A stretch of DNA of 42,094 nt from a virus. The position numbers and the translations under genes are program-made. The DNA is taken from positions 1-42,094 of IMG/VR virus record IMGVR_UViG_3300043353_000062; one strand, given 5' to 3'. This document shows, piece by piece, positions 1 through 6,231 of this stretch; positions within the stretch are counted from its first letter, which is position 1; the number at the start of each line of letters is the position of its first letter. The notes beneath the pieces are model-generated. The model saw nothing but the letters and a program-made list of their open reading frames with translations, did no database searches and was not told where the DNA came from.

Positions 1-127
1 ACTCATTTATTACTTTCCCTTCAATGATTGTCGCCGTGTCGCCGTTGTCTTGTGTCGTTTCTTCACCGAAGACTTCGCCTGATGCCCATTGGACGACAAT
101 AGTTCCACCAGCGGCGTTTTTAATATT
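1..127. repeat. 127-bp terminal direct repeat, left copy
   Basis: Bases 1-127 are identical to 41968-42094. This means the sequence is circular or circularly permuted, with 41,967 unique bp. A 127-bp overlap is what a k=127 de Bruijn assembler leaves on a circular contig, so it need not be a physical terminal repeat of the virion DNA. The repeat lies inside the terminase small-subunit gene. Confidence 0.95.
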
Positions 128-499
128 GACACCTCCCGAAGTACCAGTTCCCCAGCCGCGCGCCTTCCCAATATTCGAAAGAACAAATCTCGACATTGTG
201 TCGCGGCGGCTCGGATCCAGTTCGTCAGTGAGTGCATCTTTAACATTGGCTTCTGCTATGTCGACTAGCCTATCAGCTGCTTCGGTCATTTCAGCGGATA
301 GGTAAGGCGACTTTTTAATGAAGTTCCGTAACCGAATGGAGGTCACTTTGAGTAGCTTGGATGCTTCGGTTACGTTCCCAGACGCCATCCAAAGCGCAGT
401 TCTACATTCTTCCACGTCCAGCGGAAGTTCAAGGGGACGCTCGCTGTACGGCATTGTGGGCAGTGCAGCGAGGTCGTTAGGGACATTACTGTCGTCCAT
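1..499 (-). CDS. terS: Terminase small subunit (TerS), crossing the circular join
   Basis: The ATG is at 499 on the minus strand. The frame stays open to base 1 and stops at a TGA formed by base 1 plus the two bases before the right-hand repeat copy (41966-41967), giving 166 aa. Residues about 31-62 form a helix-turn-helix, with a run ALWMASGNVTEASKLL followed by a basic second helix. That is the usual DNA-recognition part of small terminases, which bind the packaging site and hand DNA to TerL. The tail is acidic. Its stop overlaps the start of the next gene (41973 on the right copy) as ATGAGTGA, and TerL lies two genes on. The function rests on the HTH, the size and the position. It is easily missed because it is split by the window ends. 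Confidence 0.72.
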   Translation of the reverse strand, partial: MDDSNVPNDLAALPTMPYSERPLELPLDVEECRTALWMASGNVTEASKLLKVTSIRLRNFIKKSPYLSAEMTEAADRLVDIAEANVKDALTDELDPSRRDTMSRFVLSNIGKARGWGTGTSGGVNIKNAAGGTIVVQWASGEVFGEETTQDNGDTATIIEGKVINE

Positions 500-511
500 T
501 AGTAACCGAAA

Positions 512-1090
512 TTAGGTGGTTACGGGCTGATTGATGACCGGAGCGCCGACGCGGCCTTTGGGTGTGTCGCCCGGTCGTGATCCTTCGGCGGGCGGGTTCC
601 GGGCGAGCATTCCCGCATCCCAAAGGGCGACAGCCGGGTTCATGTATTTCGTGATGGGTGCGCCGCTGGGTGTCACGATATCGTCGAACACCACGGCTGG
701 GTTCCCGTAGACGTCCGCATAAATGTCATCGGGCGAAGGGATTTCCCGAAATGCGGACCCTGACGGGGTGCCATTCTCATCGAGCGAAATGTGGCCAAGC
801 TCGCCGCGCCCGATTTCCCCGGCGAGGCCGTGAATTTCGTCGTGGGTAAAGGATCGCTCTTCTGCCGGTCCGCGACTATCCTGGACAAGTCCAGTCTGGG
901 AATCGAAAGTGGTCATTGCGCCGCCGACGGTTCCACCACCGCGACCATGCTTCGCCGCGTGGTCGGTGTGTCCCGGGTTGGGGTTCTTGTGCGGCTCGGG
1001 ATGCTGGCCTGCCTTCGCCTTGTCAGCAGCCTGCTGCTTCTTCAGTTCTTCTTCGCGCTTGATCTGCTCGGGTGTCTTGTGGTCTACCAT
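512..1090 (-). CDS. Unknown protein upstream of terminase, probable virion accessory
   Basis: 192 aa from the ATG at 1090, chosen because an AGGAGG-like ribosome site sits 6 nt upstream; a longer in-frame extension lacks one. The N-terminus is a charged Lys/Glu/Gln helix, followed by a His/Gly-rich linker. The C-terminal half contains LDENGTPSG and, later, TPSGAP. The preceding gene (1125-1733) has the same pair of motifs as LDESGTPSG and SSGAP, so the two share a module. No known family is recognised. The location just ahead of TerS in the late operon suggests a structural or decoration role, but that is inference. Confidence 0.7.
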   Translation of the reverse strand: MVDHKTPEQIKREEELKKQQAADKAKAGQHPEPHKNPNPGHTDHAAKHGRGGGTVGGAMTTFDSQTGLVQDSRGPAEERSFTHDEIHGLAGEIGRGELGHISLDENGTPSGSAFREIPSPDDIYADVYGNPAVVFDDIVTPSGAPITKYMNPAVALWDAGMLARNPPAEGSRPGDTPKGRVGAPVINQPVTT

Positions 1091-1124
1091 TGCACTTCCT
1101 CCTGTGAGAGCGAAATATAGCCTA

Positions 1125-1733
1125 TTAGTCGTACCGCCTTCTGTTGTCCCTGCCTTGACCTTCTCTACCTTCATTAGTTCCCCGCCCAACCGGGGCTGTC
1201 ACTTCCATTGGCAATTGGTTGGTGTTGCCCGTGGGCGTAACTACCATCACGTTGGCGCTTCCCTCCGCCAGCGAAGTCCCCAGCACTGTCGTGGTAACCG
1301 AAATAGCAGACCCACCGGGGTCTACAGCTGATTGGATTCCATTCACGTCGACGGCTGTCGCTCCGTCGAGGTTCTCCCCTGCGATCGCCAATGCTAGATC
1401 AACGCCCGCTGGGGCGGAAACTGGATTCAGCGAAGTGATAGCTGGGGTGAGTACTTCTGGGGGCGGCGGGTCTCCACCTTCGTTGGGGAAGCGCCTGTCG
1501 ACATTAGATGTCAGAGGCGGAATAAGCGGCGCTCCAGAAGAACTGACAAGAGCGTCGTGCCCGTTGTCCACATCTTCCTGGGTGTTGGCTTTGACAGAAC
1601 ATGCTTTCGCATCAGGCCCCGGAGGAGGCGAAATAGTAGCAGGTCCAGAAGGAGTCCCGGACTCATCCAAAGGGAGCCAACCAGATTGGCCCGGGGTGAG
1701 TTCTCCTACGAGGTCATCGAATTGGCCAGCCAT
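1125..1733 (-). CDS. IPT/TIG-like domain protein, possible capsid decoration
   Basis: 202 aa from the ATG at 1733 (MAGQFDDLV), with an AAGGGGA ribosome site upstream. The N-terminal part has LDESGTPSG and SSGAP motifs shared with the neighbouring 512-1090 gene. The C-terminal 90 residues read like an immunoglobulin-like IPT/TIG domain: ITSLNPVSAPAG, then LAIAGENLDGA, then a late MVVTPTG strand. Such domains often decorate phage capsids or tails. It is the first gene behind the promoter at 1769-1798 and probably leads the terminase operon. The domain call is from pattern only. Confidence 0.68.
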   Translation of the reverse strand: MAGQFDDLVGELTPGQSGWLPLDESGTPSGPATISPPPGPDAKACSVKANTQEDVDNGHDALVSSSGAPLIPPLTSNVDRRFPNEGGDPPPPEVLTPAITSLNPVSAPAGVDLALAIAGENLDGATAVDVNGIQSAVDPGGSAISVTTTVLGTSLAEGSANVMVVTPTGNTNQLPMEVTAPVGRGTNEGREGQGRDNRRRYD

Positions 1734-1768
1734 GCGCGTTGTCCCCTTGCTGTATGCGAAATGCATAT

Positions 1769-1798
1769 AGCATAGCACGCTTAACCGGGGTGTGTCAA
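1769..1798 (-). promoter_or_regulatory. Sigma70-type promoter, late/packaging operon
   Basis: On the minus strand: TTGACA (1798-1793), an 18-bp spacer ending GTGC, then TATGCT (1774-1769). It has the same extended -10 design as the other promoters in this genome. It sits 36 bp before the ATG at 1733 and would drive the two virion-like genes, TerS, TerL and beyond. Confidence 0.7.
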
Positions 1799-1800
1799 GT

Positions 1801-2085
1801 TCACATATGGCGTTCTAAATATTCAGCCAGCGCATCCATAATATTTGCGCGTGCCCTTTTATGCTCCAGCAACGCGCGCTGCACGTGAAAATATAAAGTA
1901 TCGCCTTCGAGGGAAACCGAAATGCCACGTAATTCTATAGCTTTAGCGCGCAATGAACTTGGATCGTCGTCATAGTTGCTTATGATTACGTTACAACTAT
2001 TACACAACGCACCACGATTCTTTCCAGAAACGTGACAATGATCCTTGAACAAAGTCCCAATAAATCCACAAGCCTCGCACGCCAT
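1801..2085 (-). CDS. Recombination endonuclease VII-like HNH nuclease
   Basis: 94 aa. C3 and C6 make one CxxC, followed by LFKDHCHVSGKNRGALC (Asp15-His16 and His18) and a second CxxC (C28, C31) with Asn32. This is the zinc-binding beta-beta-alpha-metal core of the endonuclease VII family, which cuts branched DNA or acts as a mobile homing nuclease. The ATG at 2085 is exactly 7 nt past the -10 box of the promoter at 2092-2120, so the mRNA probably begins at the start codon (leaderless). A longer frame upstream would begin inside the -35 box and is unlikely. It stands alone between divergent modules. Confidence 0.85.
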   Translation of the reverse strand: MACEACGFIGTLFKDHCHVSGKNRGALCNSCNVIISNYDDDPSSLRAKAIELRGISVSLEGDTLYFHVQRALLEHKRARANIMDALAEYLERHM

Positions 2086-2091
2086 GGGTTG

Positions 2092-2120
2092 AGTATAGCA
2101 CGGCGCACGTTGACTGTCAA
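2092..2120 (-). promoter_or_regulatory. Sigma70-type promoter of the endonuclease VII-like gene
   Basis: On the minus strand: TTGACA (2120-2115), a 17-bp spacer ending GTGC, then TATACT (2097-2092). The predicted transcription start falls on the ATG at 2085. The -35 box overlaps a plus-strand TTGACT (2110-2115), making a small palindrome at the divergence point. Confidence 0.82.
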
Positions 2121-2405
2121 GTATGGCTTCGGTGTACACCTATACGCGCACGCTGAAGCGTATAAATTCGAAGCGGGTCCCGCCCGCGACTCATTTCATG
2201 AGTCGCGGGTCGGGGGGAGGTAACGAAACACCGCGTGCAAGGCTCGTGCCATCGGCCCTGCGTCCCACGCATACCAACCATGCGCTCGTGGGGGTGGACG
2301 CCGCGCTCGCCGTGTGGTTTTGTGTTTGGGCGATGGAGGGCGGCGCTGCCTCCACCCGCCCCGAGGCTCCGGCCCGGGCAACCCAGCAGCCGAGGAGACC
2401 ACACT
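2121..2405 (+). other. 285-bp leader/noncoding region between divergent modules
   Basis: No convincing gene lies here. It contains a TATAAA at 2161, a perfect 12-bp hairpin (2183-2209), and a long GC-rich stretch with further self-complementary pieces (for example around 2337-2355) before the ribosome site of the gene at 2406. No promoter of the genome's standard class is visible on the plus strand. TTGACT at 2110 has no good -10 partner at 17 bp. It could be a long structured leader RNA, an origin or a packaging site. Confidence 0.5.
2183..2209. repeat. Perfect 12-bp inverted repeat with 3-nt loop
   Basis: CCCGCGACTCAT (2183-2194) pairs with ATGAGTCGCGGG (2198-2209), with loop TTC. There is no T run after it, so it is not a standard terminator. 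It could be a protein-binding operator or an RNA hairpin near the 5' end of the early transcript. Confidence 0.8.
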
Positions 2406-2864
2406 GTGGCAAAGAAGCAACACACTCCCGCCCTCGAGGCGGAACTCCCCACCCTCGTCGACGTGCTCGACGCCCTGCCGATCGACGCCGAAGTCGCAGA
2501 GGACAACGCCAAGAAGAACAGCGTCGTCAAGACCGCGTACAAGAAGCGCTACGCGCAGCGCGCGGCGGAACAGGGCGGTGGCAAGATCGCCCAGCGCTCC
2601 TGCTGGGACTGGCTCGCTCAGGAACTCGCCGCCGAGTGCCTCGTCGGAACCAAGATCAGCATCGAGCGCTTCCTCGCTCTCCTCGACGCGAACGGCGTCG
2701 ACCACAGCCGCTGGCAGAACCGGGCGAAGGGCTGGGAGGGCAGGCTCCGAATGACAGGCCGCCTCGCACTCCAGCGCGTCGTGGCTGCCCAAGGCGGGTT
2801 GAAGACAGCCGAAGGCGCTCTGATCGACGCCCCCGCCGACTGGATCGCGAAGCACACGCACTAA
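2406..2864 (+). CDS. RMTGR-family paralog 1 (unknown, possibly nucleic-acid binding)
   Basis: 152 aa. The GTG at 2406 is chosen because GAGGAG lies 8 nt upstream; the longer frame is GC-rich noncoding leader. The conserved part starts near residue 38 (NSVVK, then Y-x-x-x-Y), continues with WDWLAQ (67-72), FLALLDANGVDHSRW (89-103) and GWEGRLRMTGR (109-119), and ends in a short Trp-containing tail. The same order of motifs occurs in the genes at 4364-5038, 7162-7695 and 11556-11996. Helical, Arg/Lys-rich and compact, the family looks like a small DNA- or RNA-binding protein, but no known family is recognised. Confidence 0.82.
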   Translation: MAKKQHTPALEAELPTLVDVLDALPIDAEVAEDNAKKNSVVKTAYKKRYAQRAAEQGGGKIAQRSCWDWLAQELAAECLVGTKISIERFLALLDANGVDHSRWQNRAKGWEGRLRMTGRLALQRVVAAQGGLKTAEGALIDAPADWIAKHTH

Positions 2865-2870
2865 GAACAC

Positions 2871-2892
2871 GGGGGCGGCGCAAGTCGCCCCC
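2871..2892 (+). terminator. GC hairpin after paralog 1, weak terminator or attenuator
   Basis: GGGGGCG (2871-2877) pairs with CGCCCCC (2886-2892) across an 8-nt loop. There is no T run, so termination would be partial at best. The next gene begins 30 bp later. Confidence 0.45.
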
Positions 2893-2922
2893 ACCAACAC
2901 TCGAAACACAAAGGAAACCGAA

Positions 2923-2994
2923 ATGAGCGACTTCTTAGCGATGTGCTTTATTACATTCTGCGGCGTTCTCTGCATCGTTGCATTCTGCCTATGA
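2923..2994 (+). CDS. 23-aa hydrophobic peptide
   Basis: ATG at 2923 with AAAGGAAA 6 nt upstream, stop at 2992-2994. The product is almost entirely hydrophobic with four cysteines (MSDFLAMCFITFC, then GVLCIVAFCL), one possible membrane span. The stop overlaps the start of the lipoprotein gene at 2991 (ATGA), which suggests translational coupling. It could be a real membrane microprotein or a leader cistron for the lipoprotein. Confidence 0.55.
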   Translation: MSDFLAMCFITFCGVLCIVAFCL

Positions 2995-3197
2995 CGAAAC
3001 TCACAGCGCTCGTCGTAGCCGCTTCGCTAGGCGGCTGCGTAACCAATGACCCTTGCCATCAAGAATACGTGGCGAAGCGTCCAACACAGCTTACACCAGC
3101 GGAAGTCGACTATTGGAACTACCACTTACGCATGTGCAGAATGATGGACGCTTCTATCAGGTATGGAACTCCAGTTCTACGCGTCGAAGTGCAGTAA
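2991..3197 (+). CDS. Small phage lipoprotein
   Basis: 68 aa from the ATG at 2991. A Lys near the start is followed by a hydrophobic stretch and the lipobox LGGC, so Cys would be acylated and the mature protein anchored in the outer membrane. The mature part is short with three more cysteines and no transmembrane segment. It overlaps the 23-aa membrane peptide upstream. Phage lipoproteins of this size are either outer-membrane spanins (late, next to a holin or Rz-type gene) or early superinfection-exclusion proteins. The early location here favours the second, as inference. Confidence 0.72.
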   Translation: MTKLTALVVAASLGGCVTNDPCHQEYVAKRPTQLTPAEVDYWNYHLRMCRMMDASIRYGTPVLRVEVQ

Positions 3198-3200
3198 GCG

Positions 3201-3231
3201 AAAAGCCCCGGCAAGCGAAAGCGGCCGGGGC
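3201..3231. terminator. Strong GC hairpin with A/T run on one side
   Basis: GCCCCGGC (3205-3212) pairs with GCCGGGGC (3224-3231). AAAA precedes it at 3201-3204, so read on the minus strand it is hairpin plus TTTT. That would stop minus-strand transcripts coming from the promoter at 4005-4034. On the plus strand it closes the lipoprotein operon without a T run. Confidence 0.6.
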
Positions 3232-3292
3232 GAAGCTGCACGTGGAACTCAGTTGGCGAAACGTTTCACTCGCCGAATAGGGGTCCCCCACC

Positions 3293-3321
3293 TTTACAAG
3301 CTGCGCGCGGCGTGCTACGAT
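3293..3321 (+). promoter_or_regulatory. Sigma70-type promoter
   Basis: TTTACA (3293-3298), 17-bp GC-rich spacer ending GTGC, TACGAT (3316-3321). It is the only member of the set with TTTACA instead of TTGAC. It drives the small gene at 3363. Confidence 0.72.
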
Positions 3322-3362
3322 GCGTAGTCGGCAAGCCGCCGATGAACATAAGGAACGAAGCC

Positions 3363-3527
3363 ATGAAAGTGTACATCGAAAACGACGCCGTGACGGTCGA
3401 AACTAACGGTGTGAAGAAGCACTACGCGACTTTCGTCGCAGCAGCCGAAGCGATAGGCGAACCGGGCTTCGACGCGGCCGAAAGAATAGCCGCAGCGGTC
3501 GAAGCGCACGGCGAATACGAAGCGTAA
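3363..3527 (+). CDS. 54-aa protein of unknown function
   Basis: ATG at 3363 with AAGGAA 7 nt upstream; the longer frame would start at the promoter's -10. The product starts MKVYIENDAVTVETNG and ends in an Ala-rich acidic helix. The MKVxxY/E beginning is like the oppositely oriented 53-aa gene at 3813-3974 (MKVTLYRKDEP), so the two may be distantly related small beta proteins. No family is recognised. Confidence 0.7.
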   Translation: MKVYIENDAVTVETNGVKKHYATFVAAAEAIGEPGFDAAERIAAAVEAHGEYEA

Positions 3528-3662
3528 GCTGAGGTGAAGCGCCGCACGCTGTCGAAAGACGGTGGGCGGCTGCCCACTCGCGAAAAGCTTCGCACGCTGT
3601 CAGCGAAAACTAAAGCGAAAGGGGCGAGCGCCGTACGCGGTTCTCTACGTACCTTGACTTCC

Positions 3663-3689
3663 GGCTGCGCCGCAGCGGCCAGCTTTTTT
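3663..3689 (+). terminator. Rho-independent terminator
   Basis: GGCTGC (3663-3668) pairs with GCGGCC (3675-3680) across a 6-nt loop and is followed by AGC and six T (3684-3689). It ends the transcript of the gene at 3363-3527. The 285 bases between 3528 and 3812 hold this terminator and A/T and C runs, but no convincing gene. Confidence 0.65.
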
Positions 3690-3812
3690 CCCGGCGCGCT
3701 GCGGCGGTGCCCTACAACAGTTTATTCTCCGCTTTTTTCCCCCCACGTAAAAAATCACCCCCCTGAAGAGAGAGAAGGGAGGGGACGGAGTGAGTAGCGT
3801 ATGAAACTGACG

Positions 3813-3974
3813 CTATCCTTCCAGATTTCGGTAAGCTATGAACTTACTCGTTTCAAACACCCCTTTCTCGCGCAACGCGCGTTCAACTTCGTCTTTAGGC
3901 GTCGAAGTAACTTGAGAAACATAAGTTTCATCACATTCGATAGGTTCGTCTTTTCGGTAAAGCGTAACTTTCAT
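3813..3974 (-). CDS. 53-aa protein of unknown function, minus strand
   Basis: ATG at 3974 with AAAGGA 6 nt upstream, stop at 3815-3813. The product begins MKVTLYRKDEPIECDE and continues with a charged helix, DEVERALREKGVF. It has its own minus-strand promoter at 4005-4034, against the direction of its plus-strand neighbours. A second possible ATG lies 15 nt upstream in frame. No family is recognised. Confidence 0.75.
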   Translation of the reverse strand: MKVTLYRKDEPIECDETYVSQVTSTPKDEVERALREKGVFETSKFIAYRNLEG

Positions 3975-4004
3975 CGTTCGTCCTTTCATTTTACCCCCGC
4001 CTCC

Positions 4005-4034
4005 ACTTTAGCACACCCCGGCGTTCCTTGTCAA
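4005..4034 (-). promoter_or_regulatory. Sigma70-type promoter, minus strand
   Basis: On the minus strand: TTGACA (4034-4029), an 18-bp spacer ending GTGC, TAAAGT (4010-4005). It drives the 53-aa gene at 3813-3974. Confidence 0.75.
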
Positions 4035-4069
4035 CCCATCTTTCGCTCAACGAACATCATAAGACCCCC

Positions 4070-4098
4070 TTGACAGACCCCGCGCGCCGTGTTATTCT
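4070..4098 (+). promoter_or_regulatory. Sigma70-type promoter, plus strand
   Basis: TTGACA (4070-4075), 17-bp GC-rich spacer ending GTGT, TATTCT (4093-4098). It lies back to back with the minus-strand promoter at 4005-4034 and drives the gene at 4138. Confidence 0.8.
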
Positions 4099-4137
4099 CA
4101 CCACACGCCACGATGGCGCACACACAAGGAGACTGAA

Positions 4138-4311
4138 ATGAACGTGGAACTCACCAAACAAGACACCATCGCGATAATTGATTTCTTGGAGGTTTTCGCT
4201 GACTATGTGGAAGCCGATCCGCATGGGGCGAAGTCGGTCGCCCAGCACGCGCTCGAAATGCGCGTCAAACTCCTCGAAAAGTGCGAAGCCGCGTTTCAAG
4301 CAGACAAATAA
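4138..4311 (+). CDS. 57-aa protein of unknown function
   Basis: ATG at 4138 with AAGGAGA 7 nt upstream. The product is acidic and helical (MNVELTKQDTIAIIDFLEVF at the start) with one cysteine near the end. It is a single-gene transcription unit between the promoter at 4070 and the bidirectional terminator at 4321. No family is recognised. Confidence 0.75.
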   Translation: MNVELTKQDTIAIIDFLEVFADYVEADPHGAKSVAQHALEMRVKLLEKCEAAFQADK

Positions 4312-4320
4312 CAAACACGA

Positions 4321-4356
4321 AAAAGCCCCGGCACCATTTCGGCGACCGGGGCTTTT
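4321..4356. terminator. Bidirectional rho-independent terminator
   Basis: An A run is followed by GCCCCGG (4325-4331), a loop, CCGGGGC (4346-4352) and TTTT. It serves both the plus-strand gene ending at 4311 and the minus-strand gene ending at 4364. Confidence 0.88.
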
Positions 4357-4363
4357 CTGTGTC

Positions 4364-5038
4364 TTACGCTTTGGTTTTGAATCGCTCGCACCACTCAGAA
4401 GGTGCCGGTGTGCTGATTCCCTCAGGCAACTTCAGCATCTCGTTGTTCGCCACCACCTTCTGCAGCGCAACACGCCCCGTCATTCTGAACCGGCCTTCCC
4501 AGCCCCGATTTCGGTTGGTCCACCGCGAATGATCAACGCCATTCGCATCCAGAAGTGCGGTGAAGTCGCTCATTCTGATGCTGTGGTTTTCGTTGAGGCA
4601 GTAACCAGCAATTTGCTGCGCGAGCCAATCCCAGTTCGACCGCTTGGCCGCCTTACCACCGTAACCGCCCGCCCTTGCGTTTTCGATGTACTTCACCTTG
4701 AACTTGTCCTTCACCACCGAATTGCGTTCCTTCTCAGGCTCGATTTCGTCGTCGCTCGGATCGCCTTCCTCCTCATTTTCGGTTTGGTCTTCGAATTCGG
4801 TGACCTGATTGTTCGGGCCAGCCTCGCCTACGTTTTCGGCGATGGCGCGGTGCATAATCTCAATTCCCTCCGGCGTCGGCTCCAGCAGAACCGCCGTGAC
4901 GCCCTCAGGAAGATCAGCCCGCTCCTCGCCGCTCTGAATGCCCATAATCGGATCAGGAAGTTCGCCCGCCTGAAATTTCACTGCCAGTTCGGCTTGACGT
5001 TCTGCATTCGTCTTCTTGTTCGCTGCTCGCTTCGCCAT
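4364..5038 (-). CDS. RMTGR-family paralog 2, with long acidic N-terminus
   Basis: 224 aa from the ATG at 5038 (GGAG 8 nt upstream). The first ~105 residues are extra compared with its paralogs: a basic start, then a long acidic Glu/Asp linker. After that come NSVVK, WDWLAQ, FTALLDANGVDHSRW and GWEGRFRMTGR in the same order as the gene at 2406, to which it is closest. It is the only family member on the minus strand and has its own promoter at 5087-5115. The acidic arm could mimic DNA or contact a partner; that is speculation. Confidence 0.85.
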   Translation of the reverse strand: MAKRAANKKTNAERQAELAVKFQAGELPDPIMGIQSGEERADLPEGVTAVLLEPTPEGIEIMHRAIAENVGEAGPNNQVTEFEDQTENEEEGDPSDDEIEPEKERNSVVKDKFKVKYIENARAGGYGGKAAKRSNWDWLAQQIAGYCLNENHSIRMSDFTALLDANGVDHSRWTNRNRGWEGRFRMTGRVALQKVVANNEMLKLPEGISTPAPSEWCERFKTKA

Positions 5039-5086
5039 GATCAATGCTCCAAAATGTTAAAGGATAGTGCCATCGCTACCAACTAA

Positions 5087-5115
5087 ATTGTATCACACCG
5101 ACGTGGTACTGTCAA
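5087..5115 (-). promoter_or_regulatory. Sigma70-type promoter of paralog 2
   Basis: On the minus strand: TTGACA (5115-5110), a 17-bp spacer ending GTGA, TACAAT (5092-5087). It is 48 bp upstream of the ATG at 5038 and diverges from the plus-strand promoter at 5157. Confidence 0.82.
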
Positions 5116-5156
5116 TCCCCCTTATCATATTCCGACGCTGAAACATGAAAGTATAC

Positions 5157-5185
5157 TTGACAGACCGCCCGCGCTGTGGTACCAT
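5157..5185 (+). promoter_or_regulatory. Sigma70-type promoter of a small-gene operon
   Basis: TTGACA (5157-5162), 17-bp spacer ending GTGG, TACCAT (5180-5185). It drives three overlapping small genes from 5212 to 5668. Confidence 0.83.
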
Positions 5186-5211
5186 GCGTAGCATCAATAG
5201 GAGCATACGTA

Positions 5212-5379
5212 ATGAGGTACTCATTTTCGGCTAAGGTGAACTACCCGGAACAGACCGACGTAGAAACACCGGCATTTGACGACCTGACCCTAAATCAAGT
5301 AAGCAACATGGTTGCGGCGCTGCTGGAAGCAGAACCGGACGCCGTGGCGTACAACATATTCGTGACCACTCACAAATGA
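5212..5379 (+). CDS. 55-aa protein of unknown function
   Basis: ATG at 5212 with AGGAG 8 nt upstream; the longer frame would begin inside the promoter. The product starts MRYSFSAKVNYPEQTDVETP and has a helical middle (NQVSNMVAALLEAEP). It is the first gene of a three-gene run whose starts and stops overlap as ATGA. No family is recognised. Confidence 0.75.
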   Translation: MRYSFSAKVNYPEQTDVETPAFDDLTLNQVSNMVAALLEAEPDAVAYNIFVTTHK

Positions 5380-5510
5380 TCATGGTCTTCATCATCCTGT
5401 CAGTCCTACTGTTTTGGGCTTACATGGTTCACTACTGGACAAGCAAGGCGTTGATCCTCGCTATGGCTGCGTTATACGCACTGCTGGTAATACAGGCAAC
5501 ATTCGGATGA
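5376..5510 (+). CDS. 44-aa protein with two membrane segments
   Basis: ATG at 5376 overlaps the previous stop (ATGA). Two hydrophobic stretches (residues about 2-19 and 26-42) are separated by HYWTSK, a hairpin topology. The stop overlaps the start of the zinc-ribbon gene at 5507. A two-span peptide could be holin-like, but its place among early genes makes a host-membrane effector equally possible. Confidence 0.65.
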   Translation: MIMVFIILSVLLFWAYMVHYWTSKALILAMAALYALLVIQATFG

Positions 5511-5668
5511 AGTTCAAAACCCCAATCTGCGAGAAGTGCAACCGCATCCTGAAAGGGAAAGTCCCGCACGACACAGCAGTAATCTGCTTCTTCTGCAACA
5601 ACCCGCGCTTCGATGACGCGGACGACGCGAATACAGCTTTAAAATCGACCGATGTAAACACAGATTGA
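5507..5668 (+). CDS. 53-aa zinc-ribbon protein
   Basis: ATG at 5507, overlapping the upstream stop. CEKC near residue 8 and CFFC near residue 28 form a four-cysteine zinc ribbon; the tail is acidic. It may bind nucleic acid or a host protein. Its stop codon lies within the -35 box of the next promoter. Confidence 0.75.
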   Translation: MKFKTPICEKCNRILKGKVPHDTAVICFFCNNPRFDDADDANTALKSTDVNTD

Positions 5669-5693
5669 CGGCGCTGCGCGACTGTGATACGAT
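5665..5693 (+). promoter_or_regulatory. Sigma70-type promoter overlapping a stop codon
   Basis: TTGACG (5665-5670), 17-bp spacer ending GTGA, TACGAT (5688-5693). The stop TGA of the upstream gene (5666-5668) is part of the -35 box. It drives the run of genes from 5720. Confidence 0.78.
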
Positions 5694-5719
5694 ACACATA
5701 CTGCAACGAGGAGCAACCG

Positions 5720-5956
5720 ATGGAAAAATACTCAGTGTGTCAATTCTTCGAGGACGGCAGTTATGAGTACGTTCGAAAACACGTCGACGTGCAACAAGCT
5801 GTCGACGCTTTCGCTCACTACACTAACAACGTAGCGAGCAGAATGGGCATCACTAAGCGCGTCATCATAACAGATAGCGGCGATTGCATCGTAGTAGAAT
5901 GGCAACACGAAAAAGGCCTTGTATGGCCAAACACAATGGAGAAAGTCAATGACTGA
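5720..5956 (+). CDS. 78-aa protein of unknown function
   Basis: ATG at 5720 with GAGGAG 7 nt upstream. The product begins MEKYSVCQFFEDGSYEYVRK and ends in a short beta-rich half (RVIITDSGDCIVVEW). It is first in a run of four overlapping genes to 7102. No family is recognised. Confidence 0.78.
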   Translation: MEKYSVCQFFEDGSYEYVRKHVDVQQAVDAFAHYTNNVASRMGITKRVIITDSGDCIVVEWQHEKGLVWPNTMEKVND

Positions 5957-6230
5957 GAGCTTCGAAATCGCACTTATCAAGGAAGTAAAGCGCCTGCGCG
6001 AGATTTTCGCTGAGCGGGACGTGGGTCACATTCGCTTCGTCATCGAATGCGACGGACCAACGATGCGCGATGAAATCCGCATCAAGTTCATCATCGACAG
6101 CGATTACAACACCCGCAGCGTCGAAGGCAACATGATCAACGAGACCGTCGAGGAGTTCTTCCGCCGCAACAAATGGCAGAAGCACCACAACTACCTCGCC
6201 CTTCCCAACGTGTCGAGGGAGGAGGACTAA
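5949..6230 (+). CDS. 93-aa protein of unknown function
   Basis: ATG at 5949 overlaps the previous gene's end by 8 nt. The product alternates helices and strands (ALIKEVKRLREIFAER, then IRFVIECDG and IRIKFIIDSD). It has no recognisable motif. Its last codons carry the strong GGAGGA ribosome site used by the next, ATT-initiated, gene. Confidence 0.78.
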   Translation: MTESFEIALIKEVKRLREIFAERDVGHIRFVIECDGPTMRDEIRIKFIIDSDYNTRSVEGNMINETVEEFFRRNKWQKHHNYLALPNVSREED

Positions 6231-6231
6231 C

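Noticed and set aside
2110-2138. Plus-strand promoter from TTGACT (2110-2115)
   Set aside because: The hexamer 17 bp on is TGTACA and the GTGNTANNNT pattern is absent; support is too weak to call.
2196-2975. 259-aa minus-strand frame
   Set aside because: It is the shadow of paralog 1, whose motifs match three other genes.
3534-3797. 87-aa plus-strand frame after the gene at 3363
   Set aside because: It has no ribosome site, low-complexity Arg/Ser/Pro product, and runs straight through the terminator at 3663-3689.
3801-4073. 90-aa plus-strand frame
   Set aside because: It is antisense to the well-supported 53-aa minus-strand gene with promoter and ribosome site.
4178-5086. 302-aa plus-strand frame
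   Set aside because: It is antisense to paralog 2, crosses the bidirectional terminator, and has no ribosome site.
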